A stretch of DNA of 64,000 bases from Ancylostoma caninum. Lineage: Eukaryota > Nematoda > Chromadorea > Rhabditida > Ancylostomatidae. Both the position numbers and the translations under genes were made by a program. The stretch is taken from NCBI GenBank assembly GCA_037903475.1, contig JBAJFG010000479.1:2776501-2840500 (forward strand), in the 5' to 3' direction. Below the pieces are notes generated by a model, which saw nothing but the letters and a program-made list of their open reading frames with translations, did not search any database and was not told the origin of the DNA. Positions 34,801 to 45,719 of this stretch are shown here, in pieces; the first letter of the stretch is position 1; each line of letters opens with the position of its first letter.

Positions 34801-36473
34801 AAACCCGGCTTTTCCTTTGAGTCCTAATAGGAAATGGAATTTCGAGTAGTATGACGAAAGAATAGAAACGCGTTCGCATTGAATCTGCATATATTTGCAC
34901 GTGGGAAAGCATAGCTAAACAGAACGAATCGCGAAGCATTTGGAAAATGACCATAAGCCAGAAAATAGGGATGATCTAAGAATTTGAAAGAGCGGAAGCG
35001 CTTTCTTGAACCTTTTTCGAAGTACGAAGGCATAACCCAAGGTAAATGCACATCACCGCTTCTTTATTTGTTTGATTACAGTAGTAGAGATGCTGCATAA
35101 AAGACACTACAGGTAACTAAAAAGTGAAAAACTAGGGGCTATAAAAAGTCTGAGTGAGACTGGCAACACATAACCTTACCTAGGGTGACGCAGGGAACCC
35201 ATTTAATCAGATAATGTCGATGCTATACAGACCGAGTTGGGTAGCTCACCATATGCGGAGGCAAGAGCTCAATTCAATTCTTTCACGTATCTAAATAACT
35301 ATTCATGTGTATTCGTTGCCTCTCTCATGTTCGATCGGAATCGAAATCAGTTTTCGCAAGATTCGTGCACTTCTGTTCTTAGAAAATAGCAGTATTGTCG
35401 AAAAAAACGGTGTTGGTGTTAGTTCAAAACAAAAAAAAACAAGTACATGATCCGTTTCATTAGGGAAGATAAGTGGAGAGACGTCAGAGACAAGAAGAAC
35501 CTTGGAGTGGGAGATAAGAAAGGCCTGAGATAAGTACAGATATTCAATTGTCGCCACGAATGAGACCTATTTTAGAAGCAGAAATCATAAGTGTCGAAAT
35601 TACGTATGTTCTGATCATTGAATTGAGTCAGTGATACATAAACAGGAAGAAATGAGTCAGCCCATCACTTTCCCAAAATAAAATGAGAAGGGAATTCCTA
35701 TCCCACGATAAAATAGCGAGTACGGATTTCTAAAGATAGAATTAGCGTCCAAATGACGCAACTAGCTCACTTGAAAACCCGAAGATAATCAACTGTTAAT
35801 TCTTGAAGTGTTGCCAGAACAATACACCACTCCACATGTTTTGCTGCAATGACAAAAAAAAAGAAGCCGAAACATCTCCTTCCAGGCAAAACGCATATTC
35901 TATGAGCCCTTAAACTAGTTTCAACAGATTTGTCACCACAAAGACCATTGCCATTTTTAAGATAGTCATGTCGCTTCACTACCACTATAAGTAAACAAAT
36001 AAAACTCTAAATGTTTTGTCCAGTTCAGTGAACACCTTAGAAAAAGTTCCGAGCAAATACTTATTCTAAAATATGTCTAAAACATCTAAACGTTACCAAA
36101 CCCCTCATAAGAAAGGAAAATGTATGAAACTATTAAGTGTGGAAATCAGTTACTCAGGTGCTCAGAAAACAAACGTCTACTACTCTATACTAGACGGAAA
36201 TATGAAAAAGCCTTGCTCTTGATGGGACAATGGCCTATGATCCAAAACAGATTTATTTAGAAAGAAATTAGTTGAAAGGTAGCAACTTCTCTATTTTTGA
36301 AGAAATTGAAAGGCACTGCAATAATCATTTCAAAAACCACTAGGCAAGAGAAAACAAGCAAAGCTCCTTACCTTCAACCCCAAACCTCCTGGACGGGATA
36401 TGAAGGAGAGGCAGAGGCCGATGACCACGCCGACACCGATGTAAACGATGGGGGAAGATCTGGGGAACTTCAT
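31849..36473 (-). CDS. C1GALT1: Core-1 beta-1,3-galactosyltransferase (C1GALT1-like)
   Basis: Nine minus-strand exons join in phase into 347 codons: 36473-36372, 34511-34367, 34267-34141, 34083-33957, 32806-32745, 32683-32558, 32409-32272, 32196-32084 and 31952-31849 (TAA). It is a type II membrane protein. Residues 8-26 ([19 protein letters not shown]) are the Golgi anchor, followed by a His/Asp/Glu-rich stem (about residues 46-80). The catalytic domain has '[15 protein letters not shown]', '[19 protein letters not shown]' with the metal-binding DDD, '[16 protein letters not shown]', '[11 protein letters not shown]', '[17 protein letters not shown]' and '[12 protein letters not shown]'. It transfers galactose to GalNAc-O-Ser/Thr to make core 1 (T antigen). 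All diagnostic motifs are present and no lesion is seen. The intron before the last exon uses a GC donor (GCAAGT). The first intron is about 1.9 kb, and the fourth holds a 606-bp palindrome. Confidence 0.9.
33319..33924. mobile_element. 606-bp palindromic (foldback) element in a C1GALT1 intron
   Basis: The left end ATTACAGGCGGTTCAGAAAT is the reverse complement of the right end, and complementarity continues inwards for nearly 300 bp per arm (for example GCATTTTTACGTAAA, CAACTGCTTAACATGTTAG and GATCCGGATCTTCCTCCTTC on the left have partners on the right). The arms meet around 33610 in another tight hairpin (CTGGCTGCATTCTCGCAGCC). No coding content. It lies in the intron between exons 34083-33957 and 32806-32745. 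Confidence 0.85.
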
Positions 36474-36877
36474 ATCACCGCGACATCTAAACCAAATGAA
36501 TTAGGGCGCATAAAACGCATTATTAATGCACTGGTGTTACAAAACGATGAATAGAATATTCAAAAAGTACAGAGAAAATGAAAGGATAGCAGTTCAAAAA
36601 AGAGAAAATTCAAAAAAAAAACTTTCTCTATTAATAGGCATGTATGTACAAAACAGCACAATTAAATCCGCAATATTTCAATAATGCACGGTCGAAGAGC
36701 TCCCACTGTTTGCAGAGACAGTGAACCACCCCTGCATTTGTGTTGCTGAATAGTAGAGACGGTAAAAGGGGAAATGGTGTAGAATCTCTACGGACTGACA
36801 CATAAAACGCGGCCTGGAAGACGTAATTTTTCTCTTGGGACAGTTTCAGCAACTTATTGTTGTAAATTCCATCAATC

Positions 36878-37365
36878 TTGTATCCTGAATATATTCCAAA
36901 TGCCAAACTTAAAAGGGTAGGTGCCGACAGAACATTGGCTCACATCCAATATTATAGAGAATACGATAACGCGTCGAGTAAAAAACTGGTTGTGCACTTG
37001 CAGTCAGCACACGGAATTAGCGCAAAGTTTGAAATAGGCCGTGTCTGCTTAGAGAGGGCTTCGTATAATTTCGCTCCTTCGAAGGAGGATTTGTTTTCAC
37101 TCCCATATGTGGAAGAGCTCGTGTTGCAGTCTCGTGGAAGTGAATTTATTTTCGACACAGTTGCTGTCGGGAATTGTAACGCAACCAACTCCACATTCAC
37201 TACAAAAACCTTCTGAGACAAGGAATTAAGTGCTTTACTACGCTGCCACCTCTGCAATGGTGCAGTGAAAGCACAAGAAAGGAATTGCTGAGACTTCTCA
37301 CCCAGGATCAAAAAGCTCAGGCCTGTTCCCGCTGTCACAAGCCAGTTTCTCGACTCATTTTCTGA
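36878..37365 (+). pseudogene. 3' end of a nematode F-box-associated-like gene with a frameshift
   Basis: Two overlapping plus-strand frames are strongly coding-like. The first (36878-37216) includes 'KLVVHLQSAHGISAKFEIGR' and 'LPYVEELVLQSRGSEFIFDT'. The second (37180-37365, TGA) includes 'HYKNLLRQGIKCFTTLPP', 'STRKELLRLLTQDQKA' and 'CSRCHKPVSRLIF'. The switch occurs around 37180-37195 with no splice signals, so it is a one-base indel or an assembly error. A run of AATAAA hexamers begins at 37420. The mixture of beta-strand-like stretches and a 'VEELVLQ' segment recalls the C-terminal halves of nematode F-box proteins, but no F-box is seen here. The 5' end was not found. It is divergent to C1GALT1, whose start codon is about 400 bp away. 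Confidence 0.5.
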
Positions 37366-37419
37366 ATGGATTGTTTTGCAACGTCAATCACGGGCAAGCT
37401 CACTTCTTTGTGGCCATAA

Positions 37420-37425
37420 AATAAA
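37420..37425 (+). promoter_or_regulatory. Poly(A) signal AATAAA
   Basis: The first of several overlapping AATAAA units in an (AAAT)n run, 54 bp after the TGA at 37363-37365. It could serve the frameshifted gene upstream or simply be a microsatellite. Confidence 0.35.
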
Positions 37426-37682
37426 TAAATAAATAAAATGTGCGCCAAGATCAATAGAGTGAATGGAGGGGATTAATAGCTTCAATTTGGGTTAACTATG
37501 TAATATAGCCTGGTTCACCAGGCGCGAGTGGTGAAGACAAATTAGAGAAAAAAGCAACGCGTGGACTTATGCGGTACACGGCAAGCAGCAGCACAAATTG
37601 TGCTTGCTTGCTGTTTAGCGCAGAAATTACAATTTCACGCAGGTATACCTAACCCTCCTTGTTTTCCATATCTAATTTTACC

Positions 37683-37992
37683 TATGTTATTCTAGGGCGC
37701 GTGTGGCGCAGTGGTAAGAGGCTCGCTGCGCACGCACACGATCGATGGTTCGATCCCGCCCGAGGCCAACCAAGCCTTCCATCCCTCCGGGGTCGGTAAA
37801 TTGGTACCAGAGGAGTCTGGGAGGATGAAGCACTGACTTGGTACATCGGGTGCCCCCCGCAAGTCATTGTACAGGGCACATGCGCATTCAACGCCTCTAC
37901 GATGCTCAGATGAAGTCGAATGCGTGGCGCATCCCTCGTGACGGGATTGATTAACGCCGACCACTTTATCCTTTATCCTTTATGTTATTCTA
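37683..37992 (+). mobile_element. tRNA-derived SINE with perfect 12-bp target-site duplication
   Basis: The body (37695-37980) begins with a tRNA-like head. This has an A box 'TGGCGCAGTGGTAAGAGG' near 37704 and a B box 'GGTTCGATCCC' at 37747-37757, the internal RNA polymerase III promoter. It continues with a tRNA-unrelated part and ends in CTTTATC repeats. TATGTTATTCTA occurs exactly at both sides (37683-37694 and 37981-37992), the hallmark of retroposition. The identical duplication implies a recent insertion. It relies on a LINE partner for mobilisation. Confidence 0.9.
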
Positions 37993-38589
37993 CTTTGTTG
38001 CCATGTGTCCATAGTTGTTCTAATTTATGCCTGGTTCCATCACGTGCAGTGCACGTGCGAAAAAAATAAAGAAACTACTATCGTTTTTGAAAGAGTACAC
38101 CCAATAGAGGGGCCGCTGGTGCCAAACATTACGAAAGATTCTCATCAAATTCAACTAGCTCTGCATTTTTGTATATATGAAAGAAAAAAAGATATCGGTT
38201 TTAATTCCTGACGTATCCACTGATCGACGAGGATTATTAAACTCTGCAGCCAAATTTTTCGTTTCCAATCCGTGTTCGGTAACAGATTCTATTGGGCTTG
38301 TGGTATGCGTTTGCGCTAAAGCCACGCCAATAATACAAACATCATAGTCATTTAGCACGGACATACATAGACCTTCCAGACGTACTGGACATGAACTATC
38401 CTAATTAATTTTGGAAACTTTTCATGTTGAGCGCGTACTGAATGCAACGCGGCTCTAGATACGTTTATATCTAGCTCAAAGAATGCGTCTGTGACTTTGT
38501 CTGCAATTACGGCTGTGGCGCAATGTTGGTAGGCAGATGAAAATAAAAGAAATCACGCCAAATACATTAGCGTTTTGGTGGAAAATCAG

Positions 38590-38765
38590 AGTTCTCTTGA
38601 TAGTTTTCCATCATATTTGATGCTACCTATCAAGAAAACTGGCAGTCTATCAAGAAAACCCTATGGTTAGTTATTGCAGAAAAGATTCCAGCGCGAGCGG
38701 CGCGGTGGCGACGCGTGCCTCTCAGCTCCGTGGAAAACGCACCCTCATCGACGCTCACTCTACAT
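38590..38765. repeat. Dispersed repeat shared with 9745-9890
   Basis: Both loci hold 'TTTTCTTGATAGTTTCTCGC' like text, 'TATTTGATGC.A.CTATCAAG' followed by AAAAC, then 'CATCAACGCTCACT' or 'CATCGACGCTCACT' at the end. TATCAAGAAAAC is repeated in opposite orientations within each, so the element is partly palindromic. Confidence 0.5.
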
Positions 38766-38769
38766 ATAA

Positions 38770-41400
38770 GAATTTAAAAGTGTAAAAATTAGATCGAACT
38801 AGCTGATCAGCCGGCCAATACTGCGCCGTAGCCGTAACTACACACAAAGTCACTGACGCACTCTCTAGGCTAACCGATTGTACAAACTGAGTATGAACGG
38901 CAGTTCACGGCGTTGCTTTGTTACTCTTACTTTAGGGAGAGACTTGAAAATAAAAAGAGAACGAATCTTCTAGTTTTGCGATGCATACCTGGTTCTCATT
39001 TCAGAGAGAAGAGAAGTCATAGCAAACAGTCAAGGGATGCTGAATAGATCAAGGAATCTGACAGATGCACTGAGGGACGAAGAATGCCAGGAACGCCCTA
39101 GCGCGTCGGCGGGAGCCGTGGAATGGGGAGCAGCTTTCACAGATAAACCATATGACAATAATAAAACATAGTAGTACAATGCTCAAAGTACTGCGATATA
39201 ATTGAAAATTTATGAATAGTGGGTGGGTAAGGGACACAGACGACATGTAATTTTGAAGTGAGACTTGTTCAAAGTCCATAAAGCATATTTCAGGAAGGTA
39301 AAGGCTGAGAATACCTGGGTGAATGCAGTGTTCGACAAATACATATAAGCTATTGGTGGTGCTGTTTACTGCCTTTGATACTTATTTACTCACCCGCAGC
39401 TGCGAAGGGGAGAGAAGAGGCGGAGTGAGTGCTGGTCTCTAAACGTCTGTGCCCTCTTCAGGCCTGTCAAATTTCTGTTTCTCGTTTCTTTCTGTCACTT
39501 TCCCATTTAGTTATGGCATGGGAGCGCTTATAGACCTTCTCGAAAAGATAAACGGATTTTGTATGCGGCTTCATAGCGTCGCGGCCACAGAACCGTGGCG
39601 GGACCTACTCGATCCTCTCGCTTGTAGCGTGAGTGCTCTTACTGCATCTCTCATTCAGGTCCCACCACGATTCTGCAGTCATAGAATCTGTCTAGCTTTT
39701 CGAGAAGGACTGTACCTAGTACCGTTTACGTATGTAGTATAATATAACCATAGCACTCCTGAGAGAGTTTTTTTTTCGATTTTGAACCGCCAACAATTAA
39801 ATTTCCCCTACCCTTAGGATTTGCACAGTCCAGCTACCAAGGATATTGCCCCAAAATCCAGAAAAGCGGCAACTGTCAGCGGTTATGATGGAGTGGGCAT
39901 TGCAGGGTCCAGTAGCCGACGAAAGGGATGTGGGTCAGTGCGCAAGTGATGAGATAACAGCGACACCAACCATCGTGCAAGTTGAGTCGTTAATTTGTGA
40001 TCGAATGACGTATTCAAGTGTTAGGTTAACATGTGCGGTTGTGCCGAATCAACATGTCAATGTGTGCGCTTTATGCGGGAAGAAGGGCGGAGCTTGTGTT
40101 GCGTGATTGGTGCATCCAAACAGCTTACGCGTTTTCATTGTAAATTTGTAAATATATAGATAAAAATAAGTACTTACGTATGAATGTTGTGGGTTTGTAA
40201 ATAAATGCATAATTGTTCATGTAAATCAATTTCGTGCAGCTATACTACATGTACTACAAATTCAAAAGTGTAGAGAACGAGTTGGAATTGAGAGAGTGAG
40301 GAAGACCTGCCTGACTTTTCGGACATTTCGATAAATACACATTTAACTCTTATTATGAAGAGTTGTTTTAGTTCTTCAATAAATAAAAATTTGGAGTGGC
40401 TCATATGTATTGCTGATGGACTTTTATTGCACTACTTACCCTAACAGCTGCCTAGGTCATAGGCATTTTCATACCCCCATAGCATGTCCTGAAATAACTG
40501 GAGCGAGCTGCACTCTAACGCATTAGAAATAACAATAGTGCAATTACACAAATATCTTCACAATTGGCAGAAGGGCTTTCTAGAAGGGCATAGCAATAGA
40601 TGACGCGGCGATGTCTAGGCATTGATGGTGTTACCTTGGTTACCGAACCATTATTACCCTCTGTATTGCACAGTTTTCCCAAGGTTACGGTAATGGATCG
40701 TGGAAACTACCACCATGAAGCCAAAATCAATAAATAAATAGCACAGAAAGCAGTGGAGCAGTATTACTGTAATTCTATATATACTATAGCTGGAGGTGAG
40801 GTGGACGGCGGGTAGGAAAAAAGCAGCCACTCCGTCTCTCTGTGGGCCCAGTTGGAATAATGGAATAATAAAATTACTAAAAATTATCAACTTCAACAAT
40901 AAATATTAACAATAAATATCTTGAAAAAAGAATAAAAACAAATGACAAAATGAGCTTATAGAATTCTTAATCTATTTTATAAGGAATTTCAAGAATATGG
41001 CAAGCCATTCTGGGGAAGGGAGTTTAAACACGACGATAGTTGAGTGATTGAGCCACACTGTCTTTTTCTCTCAGCACCCTCTCCAAATGCTGTACACTTT
41101 CATTTTCTTTGTTCATTTTCTCCCTCGCACTTCTCCACCTGTCGTCCCCAGTGGAACAGAATATACAAAAATTTATCATATTCTCGATCAATGTATAAAA
41201 CAACCCCTTCCCACCTTATATGGGTTTTGGCAAGCCAATACAGTAGTCAATGTACCGTAACCGTACAGAAGTAAATTTCCGGTGCCAAATGGACGGTCTA
41301 GGGAAAGATCCACGAAAAACAAGAAGTAAAACAAAGAAAACCGGAAGTAAGAAGTTCAGCGATCAATTCTTGCGCAAAATAATCTTCGTCAAATGACTCT
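38770..41400. other. Intergenic; one exon-like stretch of low confidence
   Basis: 39829-40106 can be read as an exon ('QLPRILPQNPEKRQLSAVMM' to '...CALCGKKGGACVA', stop TGA, AATAAA at about 40200). Its only plausible upstream partner (39524-39658) overlaps a GC-rich repeat also present inverted at 46690-46790, so no gene is called. The rest shows no exon chain. Confidence 0.35.
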
Positions 41401-41419
41401 ATTAGCTGGCATCGCTGCA

Positions 41420-41592
41420 GGGAACTCCAAACTGCCGTATGCAAGGGGCGGGACCGCGGCGCGGCGTGGCACTCTGGTTGGCTGCTGCTGGTAGAAGCAG
41501 ACAGCCGGAGCCACATGCAGAACCTCTGCGTCACCACCCAAAACAGACGCACCGCCGACCCGCCCCTTGCACATGGCCATTTGAAGTTTCCT
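41420..41592. mobile_element. Small foldback element
   Basis: TGCAAGGGGCGGG (41440-41452) is exactly complementary to CCCGCCCCTTGCA (41559-41571). Weaker complementarity extends outwards (GGAACTCCAAACTGCC against GGCCATTTGAAGTTTCC). The interior is GC-rich and non-coding. The surroundings are AT-rich, so it stands out by composition. Confidence 0.65.
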
Positions 41593-41599
41593 GTAAACA

Positions 41600-44060
41600 T
41601 CATTGTGATATCTATGAGCTATTTTCCGTCCTATTTTTTATTCATTTTGATTCTGAGATACTTTTTTTACTATTTTGAGCTATTTTGGGAATTTTCTATA
41701 TGGAAGCGGTTCGAAGAAGGGCAAAAGAAACAACAGCTAAAACTTTTTAGCTCTGAATTTTTACTAGTGAGTTCCAGGAAGGGCCTTTAATCACTTGATT
41801 CATTCTCTGTCTATCTAAGGATAGGAACGGAACGGAGATTTTAAACTCCTTTCAATTATTTACTTACTGATTAACTCTTAAGGTGAAAAAAAACATTGCG
41901 CTAAGAAAAGTTAGACGAGAAAATTAACTTAATTCTATTTTTTTTGTTTCTTAAGATAGTCGAAACACGACAACAAAACCGAGTAGTGTTATTATTTGAT
42001 AGTAAAAAATGCGGCAAAAAATAAAAACATAACAGGAGAAGATGAAACAGAAACATGCTATGGACATAAATGAAAAAAACGATAGAAAAATAAGGAAATA
42101 TGTCGTTTTTCCCCTTGCTACTCTTCATTCATACAAATCGAAGTAAAAAGGAGAAGAAAGAGCATTACAAGTTCTTTTACGGAATCTTCGAACGAAGAAT
42201 CATAACATAAGGCCAGTGAACAGTTTTAAAGCGTGACTTCCATAGATGAACAGTGCTAAGTAGCCAAAAAACGGATTGAATTGATGGTGTTACTACTTTG
42301 CCGATGAGACGAAGTTTCAAGAGAAGAAGTTCCTAGACAGAGAAGTGTCGCTCGTTCCGCGAATTTCCGACGAAAAAATAACGAACACCTGCACTTGAGA
42401 GGTTTCTGAAGATATCAGATCATTTTAGGAGTCGATTTATTTTGGATGCGTGCGTGCGTCGAACGTATGTAATACGGTTGTGAAGAATTGAACGAGGGAG
42501 GGAACATGTATTCCGTGTACGTACACATTTTCTTGTCTTTTATCATGGGGTTGCGAGCGTCACGCGTACGCAGACAAAACGCGTTTTCGTCCCAATGTTT
42601 CTTCTTCACCGTTTTTTTTTAATTTTTCCGCATCCTTTTCCTTTTGCATTACTCCCCTAATTGGCCTTATTACTTTGAGAGTTTAAATAAATAAATAGAT
42701 AACTAGTAAATGAAGTACAAATTGCTAAGTCTTTGTAGAAGCTTTCATAAATTTTCCAACACTACTGCAGTGATGGTTTTTTTACAGGAACATTTGGCTT
42801 TCCAGCTGAAAATAGGGGTGGTCAGAAAGAACGGAGCGCGCCCAACAAATAAGAAGCCAAGAATTTCGCGGGCAGGAATAATTCTGAAATCAAATGATCA
42901 AAGATGAATGGCTTTGCAATGAAAATCAAAATAAGCACTGAAGGTAATTAATGCGAAGCAATCAACTTTTTGCGATTAGGACACTGTTATACGTAAGTAA
43001 TAACTTGACAAATAAATGAATAAACAAATGTCTACCAAATAAGTGTCTATCAAGAAAAAAGTGTAAAAATTCTCTGTTCGGAGCGTTAACTGGAGCGGAA
43101 TCAATTTAACGGTGCATACGTATGTACGCTTAGAAGAGTAGGCAGAAGAGAGGAATTTCTTCCCATAAACGAAACGACTTCAAAGCCTCCTCCGCTACAG
43201 GCTATACAAGACCGGTCCAGAGACTAGTTTGGAGATCGTTCTAGTACAGCTAGCGATGCTATGCTTATTCCATGAACAGGAACTTGAGAACTCACGAGGA
43301 AAATTCTGGAGAATTCGTTTTTCCTGAACAAGGGGAAACTGATCACATTTCACATTCATTTTTAGTGTCTTTTTTGAGTTCATTAGTTTTCTCGTAAATC
43401 GCAGGAAAATCCCTGGAAAACGAAAATTTTTGGAAGATAATCATTGGGAGCAAGTTGTAGTAAAGTAGATTTAGGGGAACCTTAATCTAATAATAAACTA
43501 TTTTTTCTTGTTTCGAAAACAAGATTCAAGGATTATTTCTTGTAGTTTTAAGAGTTAGTTTAAATTTTAGAATTGTTGACTGTTGATCAAAAGGTTTACT
43601 CCTAAAATAGACCAAATCTCTCGGGGAAAACAGCATTTTTGAGGACTCCTCCGGATTCGTTTCAGATCTTTTCCTTGATTTTCACTAATACTAAACAGAT
43701 AGTTAATTTTTCAAAGTCTTCAGCTCTGTTTTTCGAAAATTTTCAACCCGTTTTCCTACTTTTTGAGAACAAATACTTTCATGGATGACCTAGGATAGAG
43801 CGATTCATACATGAATAAGAACACTCATAATTTAAGGGTTTTTCTTGGTTAGATAGGTTCGAGATGGGTAATTACTGATAGATCAGTAACTCACTGATTA
43901 ATGACATAAAAACTGGCAAGAAGAATTTAGACAGTAACTTGTAAATCCGCAGAAGGATTTCAAAAAAACCTACATACGCAAGTAAAATGACCAGTCGGAA
44001 AGGTATTATAGCATAAAAAACGTGAAAAGTATCTAAAAATAATTTTAAAATGCATTACAG
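41600..44060. other. AT-rich intergenic, no supported gene
   Basis: Low-complexity A/T-rich sequence with no splice-compatible coding chain on either strand. Confidence 0.45.
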
Positions 44061-44323
44061 AGACTGACACTCTCAAAAAGCTTCATAAGGGGTACGAGTA
44101 TCAGTTGTCCAAAAAGGATCACTATCACAAAGCGATTGCCTCTATTAACGATGGTGCTTATGATAAGAGTAATATTTGGAAAGAAAACTCGCCCATTTTG
44201 GCTAAGCGGGGAGCTTATAACCTTCCTGGAACCATGGTGGATACCACCACAGTTTTGCACGACCCAGAAGTGATTGTCGGGGTGCTCATGGACGACTTCT
44301 GCAGGAAATCGCCAGGTTGCTAG
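44061..44323 (+). CDS. Isolated exon-like ORF, unknown
   Basis: After a good acceptor (TGCATTACAG) the plus strand is open for 88 codons to TAG: 'TDTLKKLHKGYEYQLSKKDH', 'YHKAIASINDGAYDKSNIWK', '...GTMVDTTTVLHDPEVIVGVL'. The composition is that of a normal soluble globular protein (balanced charged and hydrophobic residues, no simple repeats), unlike the surroundings. The exon starts with two leftover bases, so an upstream exon is required, but none was found in the AT-rich sequence before it. I do not recognise the family. Confidence 0.4.
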
Positions 44324-45309
44324 GAGCGCGAGAGGGCCTATTTAGGGGCCTAACAGATGTGCCTTGAAGCGCAGGCCATAGCCACAGTAGAGACAGAGAT
44401 AACGTGGCGACGGCTGTGTCAACAACACACCGAGAATTCCATACGTTTTCCCCGATTACAAAGAGTAGTGGGGAAGGCGGTGGAATTCCATAAATAGCTA
44501 CGTAGGATCCGGAATCCAGAAAAAGCTCCGGAAAAGCGGCAGTCGGACGCGGTGCAAGTGTACGGAAATGCGTCCGCGGTCTGCGGGCTGATAACGATCG
44601 GTAAACGGCTGCGATCAATGTGTCGGACGCGAGACCGAACTGGGACAAACCACATTACACGATAATCCCGAGCCAAATCGGGGGATGTGGCTGTTGCTGC
44701 TGTGGTGGCGATGGAAGTGCGCAGATACACCAACACAAACGCAAAAAAGCTAACCAGTTCTTGTCTTTGGAGACGGTCGGAACTGACAACAGTGCGCAGC
44801 GGAAGCCACATTGTCACGTCAGTGATTGCACTGATAATCACTGTTGAAAAGTGCGAATATTCGATTATTCGATTAAGACACTGAGAGAAAATTAAAACTA
44901 TCGGCGATGGTTCCGATTGAATGGAGAAGAATGAGAATCCACCAAGTGCCGAAAAAAAAACGTTTCATGATTACGGGTAAGGCTAAGTAGTGAGGATTTT
45001 CTCTGTATTTGATAGTGTCATAGATGCTGTAAAGAACGAAATTGTATATTTTCAGAAAAAAAGTGATGCTCTCTCAACGGAATTAGAAGACTTCAAAAGA
45101 AAAATTAGCGTTATATTCAAGGAGACTAGCAGTATATCCCTCAGGGAGCATAGCGGTCAGGGATGTGCGGAAGTAAAATTTTAAATCCCGTAAAACATAA
45201 AACGGAAGGCCAAAAATGGGCCGAAAACGGGAAGCGTAAAACAGAAAACGGAAAATTCCGCACACCCCTGATAGCGGTTCTTGTCGCTGCGGCCAGGAGT
45301 GCTCCTGAG

Positions 45310-45715
45310 ATTTTCATGTGAGAAGATTCTCCAGAAGTTGCTGATCGCAGTAGTATACGTGATTCTGTGCAAAACTACCGAAAAATACCCGTTTGCGCCC
45401 CATTTCTTGGGGAGCTTGTGGGCGGAGCCGGCAGCGGAGCCAGCGGGGACGAGATTTTAGCATAACGCACTCCCGAGAGCGCATATTCTGAGGAAATTTG
45501 CACTCTTCGTGAGAAATCTGCATCATCCACTCCCTGAGAGGATAGAAAGTGCGCTCCATGAAAAACCGCAGCCCTGCCTTGACTCCGCCCACAAGCTCCC
45601 CAAATGTTGGGGCTCGAAAACGGTTTTCCGTCATTTTTGCACGAAACCACGTACATCATTGTGATCACAAGGTTCTGGAGTATCCTATTGTATGAGAATC
45701 TGGAAATCAATATTG
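45310..45715. mobile_element. Inverted-repeat (foldback) element with arms of about 110 bp
   Basis: The left arm (AGATTCTCCAGAAGTTGCTG, GATCGCAGTAGTATACGTGA, then GGGGAGCTTGTGGGCGGAG) is matched by the complement of the right arm (AGATTCTCATACAATAGGAT, GATCACAATGATGTACGTGG, then GGGGAGCTTGTGGGCGGAG). The interior is non-coding. A related copy starts at about 49285. Confidence 0.75.
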
Positions 45716-45719
45716 AGGT

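Noticed and set aside
37695..37765. tRNA gene
   Set aside because: A and B boxes are present, but the cloverleaf arms do not pair convincingly and the segment is the head of a SINE with tail and target duplication.
39449..40106. Two-exon gene model on the plus strand
   Set aside because: The first exon overlaps a GC-rich repeat found inverted at 46690-46790. The second part alone has weak support.
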